Below, piece after piece: positions 7,706 through 16,021 of a DNA stretch of 64,000 nucleotides (position 1 is the first letter of the stretch; each line of letters opens with the position of its first letter). The position numbers and the translations under genes are program-made. Below the pieces are notes generated by a model. That model saw nothing but the letters and a program-made list of their open reading frames with translations. It had not been told where the DNA came from and did no database searches. This DNA comes from Legionella sp. PATHC035 (GTDB taxonomy: Bacteria; Pseudomonadota; Gammaproteobacteria; Legionellales; Legionellaceae): assembly GCF_026191115.1 (NCBI RefSeq), contig NZ_JAPHOT010000001.1, forward strand, positions 1,328,501 to 1,392,500, given 5' to 3'.

Positions 7706-9271
7706 GTGTCTACAACCAGCAAAGTCGATAACTATCAACATAAATGGTATGCATTTTTGGGAATAGCCCTACTGTCTTTTGGATGTTATCTCGACTATAC
7801 CGTAGTCAATGTCGCATTACCCACCATCCAACATGAATTACAAGCCAACCTAGTATCCATGCAATGGGTCATGAATATTTACTTTCTGGCATTATGCGTT
7901 TTAGCTACCGTAATGGGTGGATTTGGTGATTTATATGGTCGCCGGCGTTGCTTGTATCTAGGAGGAGCGATTTTTGTGATTGCATCGATCATCGCCGGTC
8001 TCTCTTCTCATATTCATTGGTTGATTTTTGGTCGGTTATTGCAGGGTGTCGGTGCTGCAATTATATTTCCATTAGGGCTCTCACTCCTCCCCCAATTTTT
8101 CCCTGAACAAGAGCGGGGTAAAGCCGTAGCTTGGTTTGGCAGCATAGGAGGCATTGCATTAGCCTTAGGTCCGCTTTTAGGGGGACTTATCGTGACTTAT
8201 CTGGGATGGAGATGGATTTTCTTCATCAATATTCCTATCTGCTTATTAGGGTATATTTTTTGTTTCAAATCTGTTTCAGAATCGCAAACTAATTCCCAAC
8301 TGATTGATTTAGATATAAAAGGGATGCTCTTACTTGCTTTCACTATGGGCGGCATCGTATTAGGTTTAATTTATAGCCAAAGCTATGGTTGGAGCGCACC
8401 AATCACTTTAACCTGTTTCGCGGTGACGCTGATCATGGGCAGTTTATTAGTCAAAGCTGAAAATAATCATCCTAATCCTCTTATTGACTTTAAAGATTAT
8501 TCCAATTTACTCTTTTCAGCCGGAGCCATTCTTGTCTTTTTAGCCGGGATATTAAGCGCCGTTACTTTATTTTTTGATCCCCTTTATTTACAAATTATAA
8601 AAGAGCAATCGGCACAATTATCTGGCTTAGTATTATTTGCCATACCTGTCTCAGTGTTTTTAATTGCTTTTTTTGTAGGAAAACTAATTCATAATCTGGG
8701 ATTGTTGCATACTATTTTGCTCGGGTTGTTCTTAGGGTGTTTCGCAACCCTATTACAAGTGTTTTTTACCAGTAATGCCTCATTATTCTACATTATTTTT
8801 GCATTTATTTGTCTAGGAAGCATGTGGGCACTGGGTAATACGGTCTCAATCATTGCAGCCCAAACCGCAGTAGGCCCTGAACGTGCGAGTGTTGCAACGG
8901 GATCGATGGTAACTTTATTTAATATCGGTGGCTCTATAGGCTTATCTCTTGCAATCGTTATTTATAATTTTGTAACCCATCATTCTCTCTCTTCACTATC
9001 TAAAGACCACTCCAATGGGCTGAGTGAAGCACAAATTTCCAGTTTACAAGAGTTCATAGCCAATCCCACTCATTCATTACAACTTGCAGAAAATGATTTC
9101 ACCCATCAATTGTTTAATAAAATATTCATGAATGGTTTTACTGGCGTGATGGCGTTTCTATTTATCGCTTCTCTTATTGCCTTCTCAGTGATTTGGCGGG
9201 GCAAAAAAGTTGAAAGCAAAGTGAAGGTCAATAAAATTACTCCTGTGAAGAACAAGGGTTCAGTAGCTTAA
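7706..9271 (+). CDS. MFS drug/metabolite exporter, DHA2 (EmrB/QacA) family
   Basis: 521 residues with about 14 hydrophobic segments. Motif A, GDLYGRRRC, follows TM2 and the DHA2-type motif C, GPLLGGLIV, lies in TM5. Start is GTG at 7706, preceded by AGGAT. It lies downstream of the TauD-like oxygenase, so it is the probable exporter and self-resistance gene of the cyclodipeptide product. A decayed fragment of a related transporter is found at 22488-22883. The first motif, LDYTVVNVALPTI, is typical of proton-driven DHA2 efflux pumps. Confidence 0.88.
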   Translation: MSTTSKVDNYQHKWYAFLGIALLSFGCYLDYTVVNVALPTIQHELQANLVSMQWVMNIYFLALCVLATVMGGFGDLYGRRRCLYLGGAIFVIASIIAGLSSHIHWLIFGRLLQGVGAAIIFPLGLSLLPQFFPEQERGKAVAWFGSIGGIALALGPLLGGLIVTYLGWRWIFFINIPICLLGYIFCFKSVSESQTNSQLIDLDIKGMLLLAFTMGGIVLGLIYSQSYGWSAPITLTCFAVTLIMGSLLVKAENNHPNPLIDFKDYSNLLFSAGAILVFLAGILSAVTLFFDPLYLQIIKEQSAQLSGLVLFAIPVSVFLIAFFVGKLIHNLGLLHTILLGLFLGCFATLLQVFFTSNASLFYIIFAFICLGSMWALGNTVSIIAAQTAVGPERASVATGSMVTLFNIGGSIGLSLAIVIYNFVTHHSLSSLSKDHSNGLSEAQISSLQEFIANPTHSLQLAENDFTHQLFNKIFMNGFTGVMAFLFIASLIAFSVIWRGKKVESKVKVNKITPVKNKGSVA

Positions 9272-9276
9272 TCCGT

Positions 9277-9299
9277 AGCCTGGTGCTTGCAACCAGGCT
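9277..9299. terminator. Hairpin between convergent MFS and rimK genes
   Basis: AGCCTGGT (9277-9284) and ACCAGGCT (9292-9299) form a perfect 8-bp stem with a 7-base loop just after the exporter stop codon. No strong T-run follows, so it acts as a weak terminator or is a REP-type palindrome of the genome. Confidence 0.45.
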
Positions 9300-9375
9300 C
9301 AAATTAAAATTCCCTTCCTGTTTGTAACCAAACCTCTTAGAAAAAATAAAGACTCTGGGGATAATGTGGCGACTA

Positions 9376-10284
9376 TTAACCGTGAAATCGATCATTAGCA
9401 GTAATCGGTTTTGCATGTTTTTCAATGTATTCAATAATTTTTCCAGCAATATTAATGCCAGTTGCTTTTTCTACACCTTCAAGGCCAGGTGAAGAGTTAA
9501 TCTCCAAAACCAGAGGTCCATGATTCGAGCGAATCAAATCAACACCAGCCACTTTTAGACCCATTGTTTTAGCAGCACTGGCTGCAATTGCACGCTCTTG
9601 CGGTGATAATTTTACCTTGACTGCTTTTCCGCCTTGATGCACATTCGCACGAAACTCACCATCTTTTGCTTGCCGTTTCACAGCAGCAACTACCTTCTCT
9701 CCCACAACAAAGCAACGAATATCCACCCCACGTGATTCCTCAATGAATTCTTGCACCAAAATATTAGCATGCATTTCTTTAAACGCATTAATGATGCTCA
9801 CGGCAGATTGATGGCTATCCGCCAGGATTACTCCCTTGCCTTGTGTTCCCTCCAATAACTTAATGACTAAAGGTGCCCCCCCAACCATGCGTACTAAATC
9901 CTCAGTATCATCAGGTGATTGAGCAAAGCTCGTTAATGGCATAGGAATGCCTTTTCGCGCTAATAACTGTAACGAACGGAATTTATCTCGAGAGCGTGCA
10001 ATAGCTATAGATTCGTTCAACGTATACATGCCCATTGTTTCCATATGACGCAAGACGGCTGTTCCGTAATAAGTATTCGATGCACCAATTCTGGGAATCA
10101 CCGCATCAAAATGAGGCAAGGGAGAGCCGCCTCTATAATGAACCTTAGGACAAGAAGCGGCGACATTCATGTAACAATAGAGTGGATTAATTATTTTAAT
10201 TTCATGACCAGCAGCCTCACCCTCCTCCTTCAAACGCTTGTGGGAGTACAAATGTGGATTAGTGGCTAATATTGCAATTTTCAT
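9376..10284 (-). CDS. rimK: RimK, ribosomal protein S6-L-glutamate ligase (ATP-grasp)
   Basis: 302 residues if started at MKIAILAT (10284); an upstream in-frame start at 10302 adds only six residues and the shorter form fits the family. RimK adds glutamate residues to the C-terminus of ribosomal protein S6. ATP-grasp features are [14 protein letters not shown] around residue 140 (Lys on the ATP-binding strand and the Gly-rich loop) and [13 protein letters not shown] near the C-terminus (metal-binding Glu/Asn). The gene converges on the exporter and lies upstream of SCO1 in the opposite sense to the cluster; I treat it as a core gene, though RimK-like ligases also occur in peptide pathways. 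Confidence 0.88.
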   Translation of the reverse strand: MKIAILATNPHLYSHKRLKEEGEAAGHEIKIINPLYCYMNVAASCPKVHYRGGSPLPHFDAVIPRIGASNTYYGTAVLRHMETMGMYTLNESIAIARSRDKFRSLQLLARKGIPMPLTSFAQSPDDTEDLVRMVGGAPLVIKLLEGTQGKGVILADSHQSAVSIINAFKEMHANILVQEFIEESRGVDIRCFVVGEKVVAAVKRQAKDGEFRANVHQGGKAVKVKLSPQERAIAASAAKTMGLKVAGVDLIRSNHGPLVLEINSSPGLEGVEKATGINIAGKIIEYIEKHAKPITANDRFHG

Positions 10285-10431
10285 GAAAAACGCGTTCCTC
10301 AACTTTTTATTTTTATTATTAAAGTTCCATGTTGATTTATTTATGACAGACTCATCTTAATTAAGCCTAGTCTAAAAATGTAAAAATCACATTGGAAATA
10401 AAAAAAATATATTTATAAAAAATTCCCCAAT

Positions 10432-11076
10432 TTAGGAAACCAATAACAGGTAATCTTTTGCTAATAAATCAGCATGATGTGGCGTAGTAAAAAATGCGTT
10501 AAGTTCTCCTTGCGGATTAAATAGCATTAAAGCGCCGCTATGCTGGATATCATAATTTGTTGCATCATCAACTCCCTTTTCAACCACCTTGGCATAAGCG
10601 ATACCCATTTCTCGAGTCATTGATTTAATAGACTCTTCATTGCCACGTGCTCCATAAAAATGGGGATGGAATGACGTCACATAACCCCGAAGTTTTTCTG
10701 GGCTATCACGTTCCGGATCGATAGAGATCATTACAATGCGAGGTAAATTATTCACCCCCTTGTCTTCAAGGATATGATACATTTTGGTCAATTCCGCCAT
10801 TGTAGTTGGACATACATAGCCGCAGTTTGTAAAACCAAAAAACATTAAAGTCCATTTTCCTTTTAAACTTTTATTATCGAATGTTTTTTCATCAATTCCT
10901 GTCAATTGAAACCGATTCACAGGTCTTGGATTTTCAAGGTAAGTACCATGAAATGTGGTCGCATCGATTTTTTTCTTAAAATGGAAATGTTGGCCTACAA
11001 AAATTCCTGAGAATAATCCTGCAAGAGCCAGCAAAACAACTACGGTAAAGGTAACACTTTTAGCCTTTAAACTCAT
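10432..11076 (-). CDS. SCO1/SenC family copper chaperone for cytochrome oxidase
   Basis: 214 residues. One N-terminal membrane anchor (about residues 8-28) is followed by a thioredoxin-like domain. Copper ligands are C85 and C89 in TNCGYVCP and H179 in IQHSG, the standard CxxxC plus His set of Sco proteins that deliver Cu to the CuA site of subunit II. It is the last gene of the oxidase-assembly operon, about 100 bases after ctaB, so it may also have its own promoter. Confidence 0.92.
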   Translation of the reverse strand: MSLKAKSVTFTVVVLLALAGLFSGIFVGQHFHFKKKIDATTFHGTYLENPRPVNRFQLTGIDEKTFDNKSLKGKWTLMFFGFTNCGYVCPTTMAELTKMYHILEDKGVNNLPRIVMISIDPERDSPEKLRGYVTSFHPHFYGARGNEESIKSMTREMGIAYAKVVEKGVDDATNYDIQHSGALMLFNPQGELNAFFTTPHHADLLAKDYLLLVS

Positions 11077-11178
11077 TTTACCCCCTTATAGGAACATACA
11101 GGAAATAAGTCTCACAACACATCACTGAAATGACCATACATTTGCATTGTGGCATGGGACTTATTTCATACACATTCC

Positions 11179-12069
11179 TTATAAATAATGATCGATCAAT
11201 AAAAAAACAAACAACAACATCAAATAAACTATTGAAAATCTGAAGGTTTGCATCGCAACAACGGGTTTATCAGTACGATATAACTTGTGAGACCAAAACA
11301 AGAATCGTCCACCAAGCACTAAGGCTCCTATTACATAAAACAAACCACTCATCCCTACAACAAAAGGCAGCATACTTACAACCAATAATAAAATGGTATA
11401 TAAATAAACACTTAGTTTTGTAAACTCGATACCATGAGTCACTGGTAACATCGGAATTTGCGCATGTTGGTACTCTTCATAGCGATAAATCGCTAAAGCC
11501 CAAAAATGGGGCGGCGTCCAAATAAAAATAATTAACACCAACAATAAAGCTTGAGGATCCAATTGATTAGTCACCGCCGTCCAACCAAGTAGCGGTGGAG
11601 CAGCTCCGGCTAATCCGCCAATAACGATGTTTTGTGAGGTAGCTCTTTTTAAATAGCCCGTATAAACACCGGCATAGCCAATCAATGTAATAAAGGTCAG
11701 TAAGGCAGTTAATTGATTTACAAAAACAACTAAAACGGTCAAACCGAGAGTTCCCATGATGACAGCAAACCATAGGGCTTGACCTACTGAGACTTGGCCA
11801 CTGGCAACAGGTCTTTTTTTAGTTCGAGCCATAATGGCATCAATTCGCTTATCCACTAAATGATTAATTGCAGCGGCACTGCCTGCACACAATCCAATAC
11901 CAAGCAATGAAAAAAATAATAAGGATAAACTAACCCAACCCGGTGCTGCCAAGTACATGCCTACAACTACAGTCAACAGCATCAGTAATACAACTCGAGG
12001 TTTACATAACTCAAGGTAATCACGCCAAGCAGCTGACGAGGGTTGAACTACATGATCAACGTGCATCAT
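11179..12069 (-). CDS. ctaB: Protoheme IX farnesyltransferase (heme O synthase)
   Basis: 296 residues, polytopic UbiA-family prenyltransferase. The allylic-diphosphate motif NHLVDKRID (NxxxDxxxD) and the following MARTKKRP are canonical for CtaB/CyoE. It farnesylates heme B to heme O, the substrate of the heme A synthase encoded just upstream. Its start overlaps the end of ctaA by 14 bases. Confidence 0.95.
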   Translation of the reverse strand: MMHVDHVVQPSSAAWRDYLELCKPRVVLLMLLTVVVGMYLAAPGWVSLSLLFFSLLGIGLCAGSAAAINHLVDKRIDAIMARTKKRPVASGQVSVGQALWFAVIMGTLGLTVLVVFVNQLTALLTFITLIGYAGVYTGYLKRATSQNIVIGGLAGAAPPLLGWTAVTNQLDPQALLLVLIIFIWTPPHFWALAIYRYEEYQHAQIPMLPVTHGIEFTKLSVYLYTILLLVVSMLPFVVGMSGLFYVIGALVLGGRFLFWSHKLYRTDKPVVAMQTFRFSIVYLMLLFVFLLIDHYL

Positions 12070-13075
12070 TTTGCCCCTTACGCGTCAAATGAAGAGTACT
12101 GAATACCGTTGCCAGTAAAAGCGCCGCAACGCCATTATGAGCGACCGCCACACTGATTGGGAGGAGATAGATTACATTCAAGATCCCTAAAGTAAATTGA
12201 ACGAAGATGAGTAGGAGCATGAACCCCGCTGCTATTTTGAGATAATTGAAACTGCTTCGTCGCAGGATTAATAAAGAAAGCACCAGAATGTAAGCAGCAG
12301 TGATTAATGCCCCTAATCGATGAATCCATTGAATCGTCACCCGCACATCATGATCTAATAAACCTCCTTGATAATTAGCTCCTACTGGTGAAAATAAATT
12401 AAAGCCCTGGGCAAAATGCAAATCTGGCACCCATACCCCATTACACTGTGGGAATCCGATACATGAGATCCCTGCATAGTTTGAACTCACCCAACCACCC
12501 AAAGCGATTTGTAGGAAAACAATGACCACCCCAAGACGTATCCAAGGACGCCATTGTGGTAAATCCTGCCCGCTTAATGAACTGAGTTGCAATCGAAAGC
12601 GACTTAAGCAAGTAACGATCAAGATTCCGCCTAAAAGATGTCCCATGACCACCACGGGCAGTAGCTTTAAAGTTACGGTCCACATCCCCAAAGCAGCTTG
12701 AAAAAAAACCAGTAGGAGTAATGCGGCTGGCAAATGCCAAGGCATCAAATGGTTGCCTTGTAACCGTTTGCGTAGCGCTGAAAAACCAATAAAAAAAATC
12801 AATAAGGCTAAAGACCCTGCGACATAACGATGCGCCATTTCAGTCCATGCTTTTCTAGACTCGATGGGTATTTGCGGATATTGAGTCTGTGCTGCCTGTA
12901 ATTTTTCCTTAGCACTTGGAAGAACCATCTGCCCATAGCAACCTGGCCAATCAGGGCAGCCTAGGCCAGCATCCGTCAAGCGTGTATAAGCACCCAACAT
13001 CACGACGAACAAAGATAAAAGCACAGCAAATGATACTACATATCGTAATAATTTATTTTGCATTAGATTAATCAC
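12056..13075 (-). CDS. ctaA: Heme A synthase (COX15/CtaA)
   Basis: 339 residues with eight predicted membrane helices in two four-helix halves. [20 protein letters not shown] near the N-terminus and [14 protein letters not shown] in the second half are the paired loop motifs of CtaA. Conserved heme histidines are visible in [21 protein letters not shown] and VAHNG. It oxidises heme O to heme A. It overlaps the 182-residue gene upstream by 8 bases and ctaB downstream by 14. An alternative start at MQNKLL is 12 bases inside. Confidence 0.95.
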   Translation of the reverse strand: MINLMQNKLLRYVVSFAVLLSLFVVMLGAYTRLTDAGLGCPDWPGCYGQMVLPSAKEKLQAAQTQYPQIPIESRKAWTEMAHRYVAGSLALLIFFIGFSALRKRLQGNHLMPWHLPAALLLLVFFQAALGMWTVTLKLLPVVVMGHLLGGILIVTCLSRFRLQLSSLSGQDLPQWRPWIRLGVVIVFLQIALGGWVSSNYAGISCIGFPQCNGVWVPDLHFAQGFNLFSPVGANYQGGLLDHDVRVTIQWIHRLGALITAAYILVLSLLILRRSSFNYLKIAAGFMLLLIFVQFTLGILNVIYLLPISVAVAHNGVAALLLATVFSTLHLTRKGQNDAR

Positions 13076-13616
13076 TCTTGTTTTCGGTGGTATTCAACAA
13101 CAACTTCAAATCTTTATACACATCCTCAGGATTGACCTGAGGGGCATAACGGAGAATTAAATAATTACCTGGATCAGCTACAAATACTTTCGCATTTGAA
13201 AATAAGGTATCTTGTGCCATAAGCTCAGTCGCAGATAATGTCGCTACTTTAAAATCGATATCCTTTAAATAGTTTTTTTGTTCTTGCGATAAAGGAGGTG
13301 CTTTATCACTGAAAATAAGCCATTGATCGACTTGATATAACTTACGTCCTAATGCCAGCCGAATACGTGCCAGAACATCCAATTGCTTCATGCATGCCTG
13401 CTCACAAGCCTCAGGACTCCAAAAAATGATCCGCCATTTAGACTTTCCTTCCAAAGTATCCAAAAGCACTGGTGGATTCAGTAAAATCCCCTTGTTGACC
13501 CGTGGCGCCCCCAACCAAGAAGGATGCTGGAAAAACAAATAAGCAGCTACTCCAGGAGCGGCAAATAGTACAACTAACAACAATAAAATATAATAGTTAC
13601 TGACTTGTTTTCTCAT
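13068..13616 (-). CDS. Membrane-anchored oxidase-assembly-associated protein, Sco-like remnant fold
   Basis: 182 residues. One N-terminal membrane helix (about residues 7-28) and a soluble domain with strand-helix order like thioredoxin-fold Sco proteins: WRIIFWSPEACEQACMKQLD occupies the place of the Sco CxxxC helix, here C-x3-C. The gene overlaps SURF1 by 20 bases and ctaA by 8, which ties it to cytochrome c oxidase biogenesis. A gene at this position is common in gamma-proteobacterial ctaA operons. Whether it binds copper is unknown. Confidence 0.7.
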   Translation of the reverse strand: MRKQVSNYYILLLLVVLFAAPGVAAYLFFQHPSWLGAPRVNKGILLNPPVLLDTLEGKSKWRIIFWSPEACEQACMKQLDVLARIRLALGRKLYQVDQWLIFSDKAPPLSQEQKNYLKDIDFKVATLSATELMAQDTLFSNAKVFVADPGNYLILRYAPQVNPEDVYKDLKLLLNTTENKSD

Positions 13617-14334
13617 TTTTTTTCTTCAGATTTAATGCAACAAATATAATGAGTACCACTAATGCCATAACAAACCACTGCAAAGCATAAGCTAAATGCC
13701 GCTGCGGAGGCATGGATACCGTCTCCCACTCACGCACAAATCCATTTGCATCTTGCTTGTCGAGGCGAATAATAAACGGAGAGACCGATTTTTGCAAAAT
13801 TTGACTTATCAATTGATCATCTACACGTTCCAAAATGGTTATTTTATTCCCTCTCTCTTCTAAAGCAGGACCTAAAACCCATTGTTTTTTACTTGGAAAA
13901 TATGCCGAACCCTGTAATTCTATTACTCCTTTAGGAATTTGAATATTTGGAAGAACTCGGCGGGTTAACTCACCAGGAACCCATCCTCGATCAATAAGTA
14001 CGAGGGTACCATCGGATAACTCCAAAGGAGTTAGTACATCGTAACCAAATTGATGGTTATGATGCTGATTATCTAATAAAAATATTTGTGACCCATATTT
14101 CCCTTTCAATACTATGCGCTCATATTGCAAAGGCAATTTTTTCTTTGCGGACCAGAGAACTGGTTTTTGCCTTTCTTGTGTCTTTTGTGCAAGAATCATT
14201 TTTGTTTTTTCATCGGCGCGACTAATTTGCCAAAAGCCAAGGCGAAGAAACAAAGAAAAAAATACGACAGCCAGAAGCAACATCGGCCAGCTTGGGGTGA
14301 AACCAAATTTAAAACAGGTTAAACTAGGCATCAT
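13597..14334 (-). CDS. SURF1 family cytochrome oxidase assembly protein
   Basis: 245 residues with two terminal membrane helices (about 14-32 and 212-232) flanking a periplasmic domain, the SURF1 topology. Recognisable are LGFWQISRADEK after TM1, YGYDVLTPL-type FGYDVLTPLEL, and LVIDRGWVP (LVLIDRGWVPG). SURF1 helps heme A insertion into subunit I. It is the first gene of the operon SURF1 - 182-residue protein - ctaA - ctaB - SCO1, and is divergent from a small twin-helix membrane protein. Confidence 0.92.
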   Translation of the reverse strand: MMPSLTCFKFGFTPSWPMLLLAVVFFSLFLRLGFWQISRADEKTKMILAQKTQERQKPVLWSAKKKLPLQYERIVLKGKYGSQIFLLDNQHHNHQFGYDVLTPLELSDGTLVLIDRGWVPGELTRRVLPNIQIPKGVIELQGSAYFPSKKQWVLGPALEERGNKITILERVDDQLISQILQKSVSPFIIRLDKQDANGFVREWETVSMPPQRHLAYALQWFVMALVVLIIFVALNLKKKNEKTSQ

Positions 14335-14389
14335 TATTTAATTGTTCAAATGTTAGTCATAATCAGACGGCAATTCAGGAGTATAACAA

Positions 14390-14593
14390 ATGATCACCAA
14401 AATTATCATCATCTTTGCCATGATTATCATCGCCGCCTCTCTAGCAAGTGGTCTTATTTTTCTTATTCGAGATTCAGGTAATTCCAAACGCACTATTAAA
14501 GCCTTAACCATAAGAATAAGTATTTCGGTAAGTTTATTTATATTTTTATTAATTGCTTTTAAACTGGGTTTAATTAAGCCTCATGGCCTTTAA
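14390..14593 (+). CDS. Small twin-transmembrane protein (DUF2909-like)
   Basis: 67 residues with two hydrophobic helices (about 4-26 and 44-62) separated by a short basic loop with RDSGNSKRTIKAL. This fits the DUF2909 twin-helix family that is typically found beside SURF1 in proteobacterial cox regions. A short SD-like GGAG lies before the ATG. It is divergent from SURF1. Function unknown; it is probably linked to the terminal oxidase by context. Confidence 0.75.
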   Translation: MITKIIIIFAMIIIAASLASGLIFLIRDSGNSKRTIKALTIRISISVSLFIFLLIAFKLGLIKPHGL

Positions 14594-14629
14594 TGCGTTA
14601 CCGTTGGCAATGAGGTTATGGTAAAACGT

Positions 14630-14705
14630 GTAGCCCGGATTAGACGAAGTCGTAATCCGGGGTTAAGATTACATCCCCGTATTAAGCAGCGCTAATACGG
14701 GCTAC
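14630..14705. repeat. Composite palindromic (REP/BIME-like) repeat
   Basis: Two hairpins lie back to back. Hairpin one has arms AGCCCGGATTA and TAATCCGG around GACGAAGTCG; hairpin two has CCCGTATTA and TAATACGGG around AGCAGCGC. The outer ends GTAGCCCG and CGGGCTAC are also inverted, so the whole 76-base unit can fold as one cruciform. It lies between two same-strand genes. Confidence 0.65.
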
Positions 14706-14747
14706 TATGACGCTATTACAACGGTTACTTTATTTTAAGGATATAAT

Positions 14748-15224
14748 ATGCGTATCTTATTAATCAGTTTTCTATTTCTTTGTCATTGCATCCATGCTGA
14801 CACGATAAAAAACTACATGAATATTGCTGATAATATCCCTCAGATGGAAATTAAAGCAGATCCGCAAGCCCAAGCTTGGGCGCGATCCGCCCGTCATGTT
14901 TTGACAATAACCTGCGAAAGCATTGCGGAAACAATGATTCAGGCAAATGAAATCGCAAAAAATCAAGGCAATCCCATTTTTTGCTTGCCACCAAGCGTAC
15001 AACTGAATGCACCTACTCTTTGTGAACTGATTCAACAAACCTACAAAGAAATCTCAAGTCAGCAAAGTGATAAAGACTCCATGACCGTTTCACAGGTAGC
15101 CTGGTTAGGGGCAAGTAAACACTACCCATGTCAACAAAATACTGCAGCCAAAAATGAAATGCTTCATGTTTCTGCGGCTTTAGGGCAACCCTCAGCAGCA
15201 CAACCACCAACAGAACAGCATTAG
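14748..15224 (+). CDS. Small secreted protein, Rap1a/Tai-like
   Basis: 158 residues with a signal peptide of about 17 residues (RILLISFLFLCHCIHA). SD AAGGAT is 6 bases before the ATG. The mature part has the pattern of Rap1a/Tai proteins: helix, then PIFCLPPSVQL, a helix ending before the C-terminal YPC. The two cysteines in FCLPP and HYPCQ fit the disulfide of that family, which includes type VI effector immunity proteins but also many orphan periplasmic proteins. No toxin gene is adjacent, so an immunity role is not supported here. Confidence 0.55.
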   Translation: MRILLISFLFLCHCIHADTIKNYMNIADNIPQMEIKADPQAQAWARSARHVLTITCESIAETMIQANEIAKNQGNPIFCLPPSVQLNAPTLCELIQQTYKEISSQQSDKDSMTVSQVAWLGASKHYPCQQNTAAKNEMLHVSAALGQPSAAQPPTEQH

Positions 15225-15287
15225 ATGGAAATCCGGTCTTGGCACGACAAAAAAATTTTTTGGCGATTTTTAATCAAAATGACTTTT

Positions 15288-15312
15288 TAGGCCGGGTCAA
15301 GACCCGACCTAG
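15288..15312. repeat. Short palindrome downstream of the secreted-protein gene
   Basis: GGCCGGGTC is followed directly by AA and GACCCGACC, a 9-bp stem with one mismatch and a two-base loop. It lies between converging genes and may be a terminator or a REP unit; the flanks TTTTTAG and CTAGG are also partly inverted. Confidence 0.45.
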
Positions 15313-15334
15313 GTTGGATTAATTCGTTTAATCC

Positions 15335-15676
15335 CTATTTACTGAACTCTTCAAAGGCTTCTAAAGCCTCGGCAGCATACATCAAAGATGGACCACCGCC
15401 CATGTATACAGCCATACCTAAAGTTTCTAAAAATTCTTCGCGTGTTGCTTGTAATTTAATTAAAGCTTGCGCATGAAATCCGATGCAACCATCACATTGC
15501 TTTGCAACAGCAAGAGCCATAGCAATTAATTCTTTAGTTTTTTTATCGAGTACTCCGTCTTTAGTGGCTGCTTGCGCAAGAGCGGAAAATCCAGACATGA
15601 CTTCGGGCATTTCCTTACGCATTTTAGCTAATTGAGTACTGATGTCTTTGGTGATGTGAGAAAATTTATCTGACAT
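15335..15676 (-). CDS. AhpD-like/carboxymuconolactone decarboxylase family protein
   Basis: 113 residues, a single CMD domain. The redox motif CxxCxxxH is complete: C61, C64 and H68 in CDGCIGFH. Single-domain proteins of this kind are alkylhydroperoxidase-like peroxidases that trimerise or hexamerise. It is monocistronic, with no lpd or sucB partner adjacent. Confidence 0.85.
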   Translation of the reverse strand: MSDKFSHITKDISTQLAKMRKEMPEVMSGFSALAQAATKDGVLDKKTKELIAMALAVAKQCDGCIGFHAQALIKLQATREEFLETLGMAVYMGGGPSLMYAAEALEAFEEFSK

Positions 15677-16021
15677 TTAGAAAGCTCCATTTTTAACTAC
15701 TCACTCGTGCTTAACTTCTTGCTTTGGGTTCATGAGGCAGTAAGTAAAGATTTAATAGAGTAATTGTATTAATAATTATGCCAAGCAGGCACTCTAATTT
15801 ATCATGAGTGTAGGATATAAACTGTCTTTTATATCAAACTCACGTTAATTTACCGCATTACTTTGTTTAGAAAAAGGTTTTTGTAGGGTGCGTGTCAGGT
15901 AAATCCACCCTGCCTAGAGATGTTTTTAATAAAATTCGGTACCTTGTCCCCATCTATTACTGTCGAATGAACCTAGATTATAGGCCAAGGTCCGACTGAT
16001 GATTTTATGAATACGATGCGG
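15677..16021. other. 345-base gap without a gene
   Basis: No coding capacity or RNA gene is apparent. It contains the promoter of the AhpD-like gene and an imperfect inverted repeat near 15890-15918 (AGGGTG ... CACCCT). Nothing else stands out. Confidence 0.5.

Noticed and set aside
9376-10284. RimK-like ligase as part of the cyclodipeptide cluster
   Set aside because: It converges on the exporter with a hairpin between them and matches true RimK in length and motifs; a core gene is the simpler reading.
14748-15224. Type VI immunity protein
   Set aside because: The fold pattern is Rap1a/Tai-like, but no effector or T6SS gene is adjacent.
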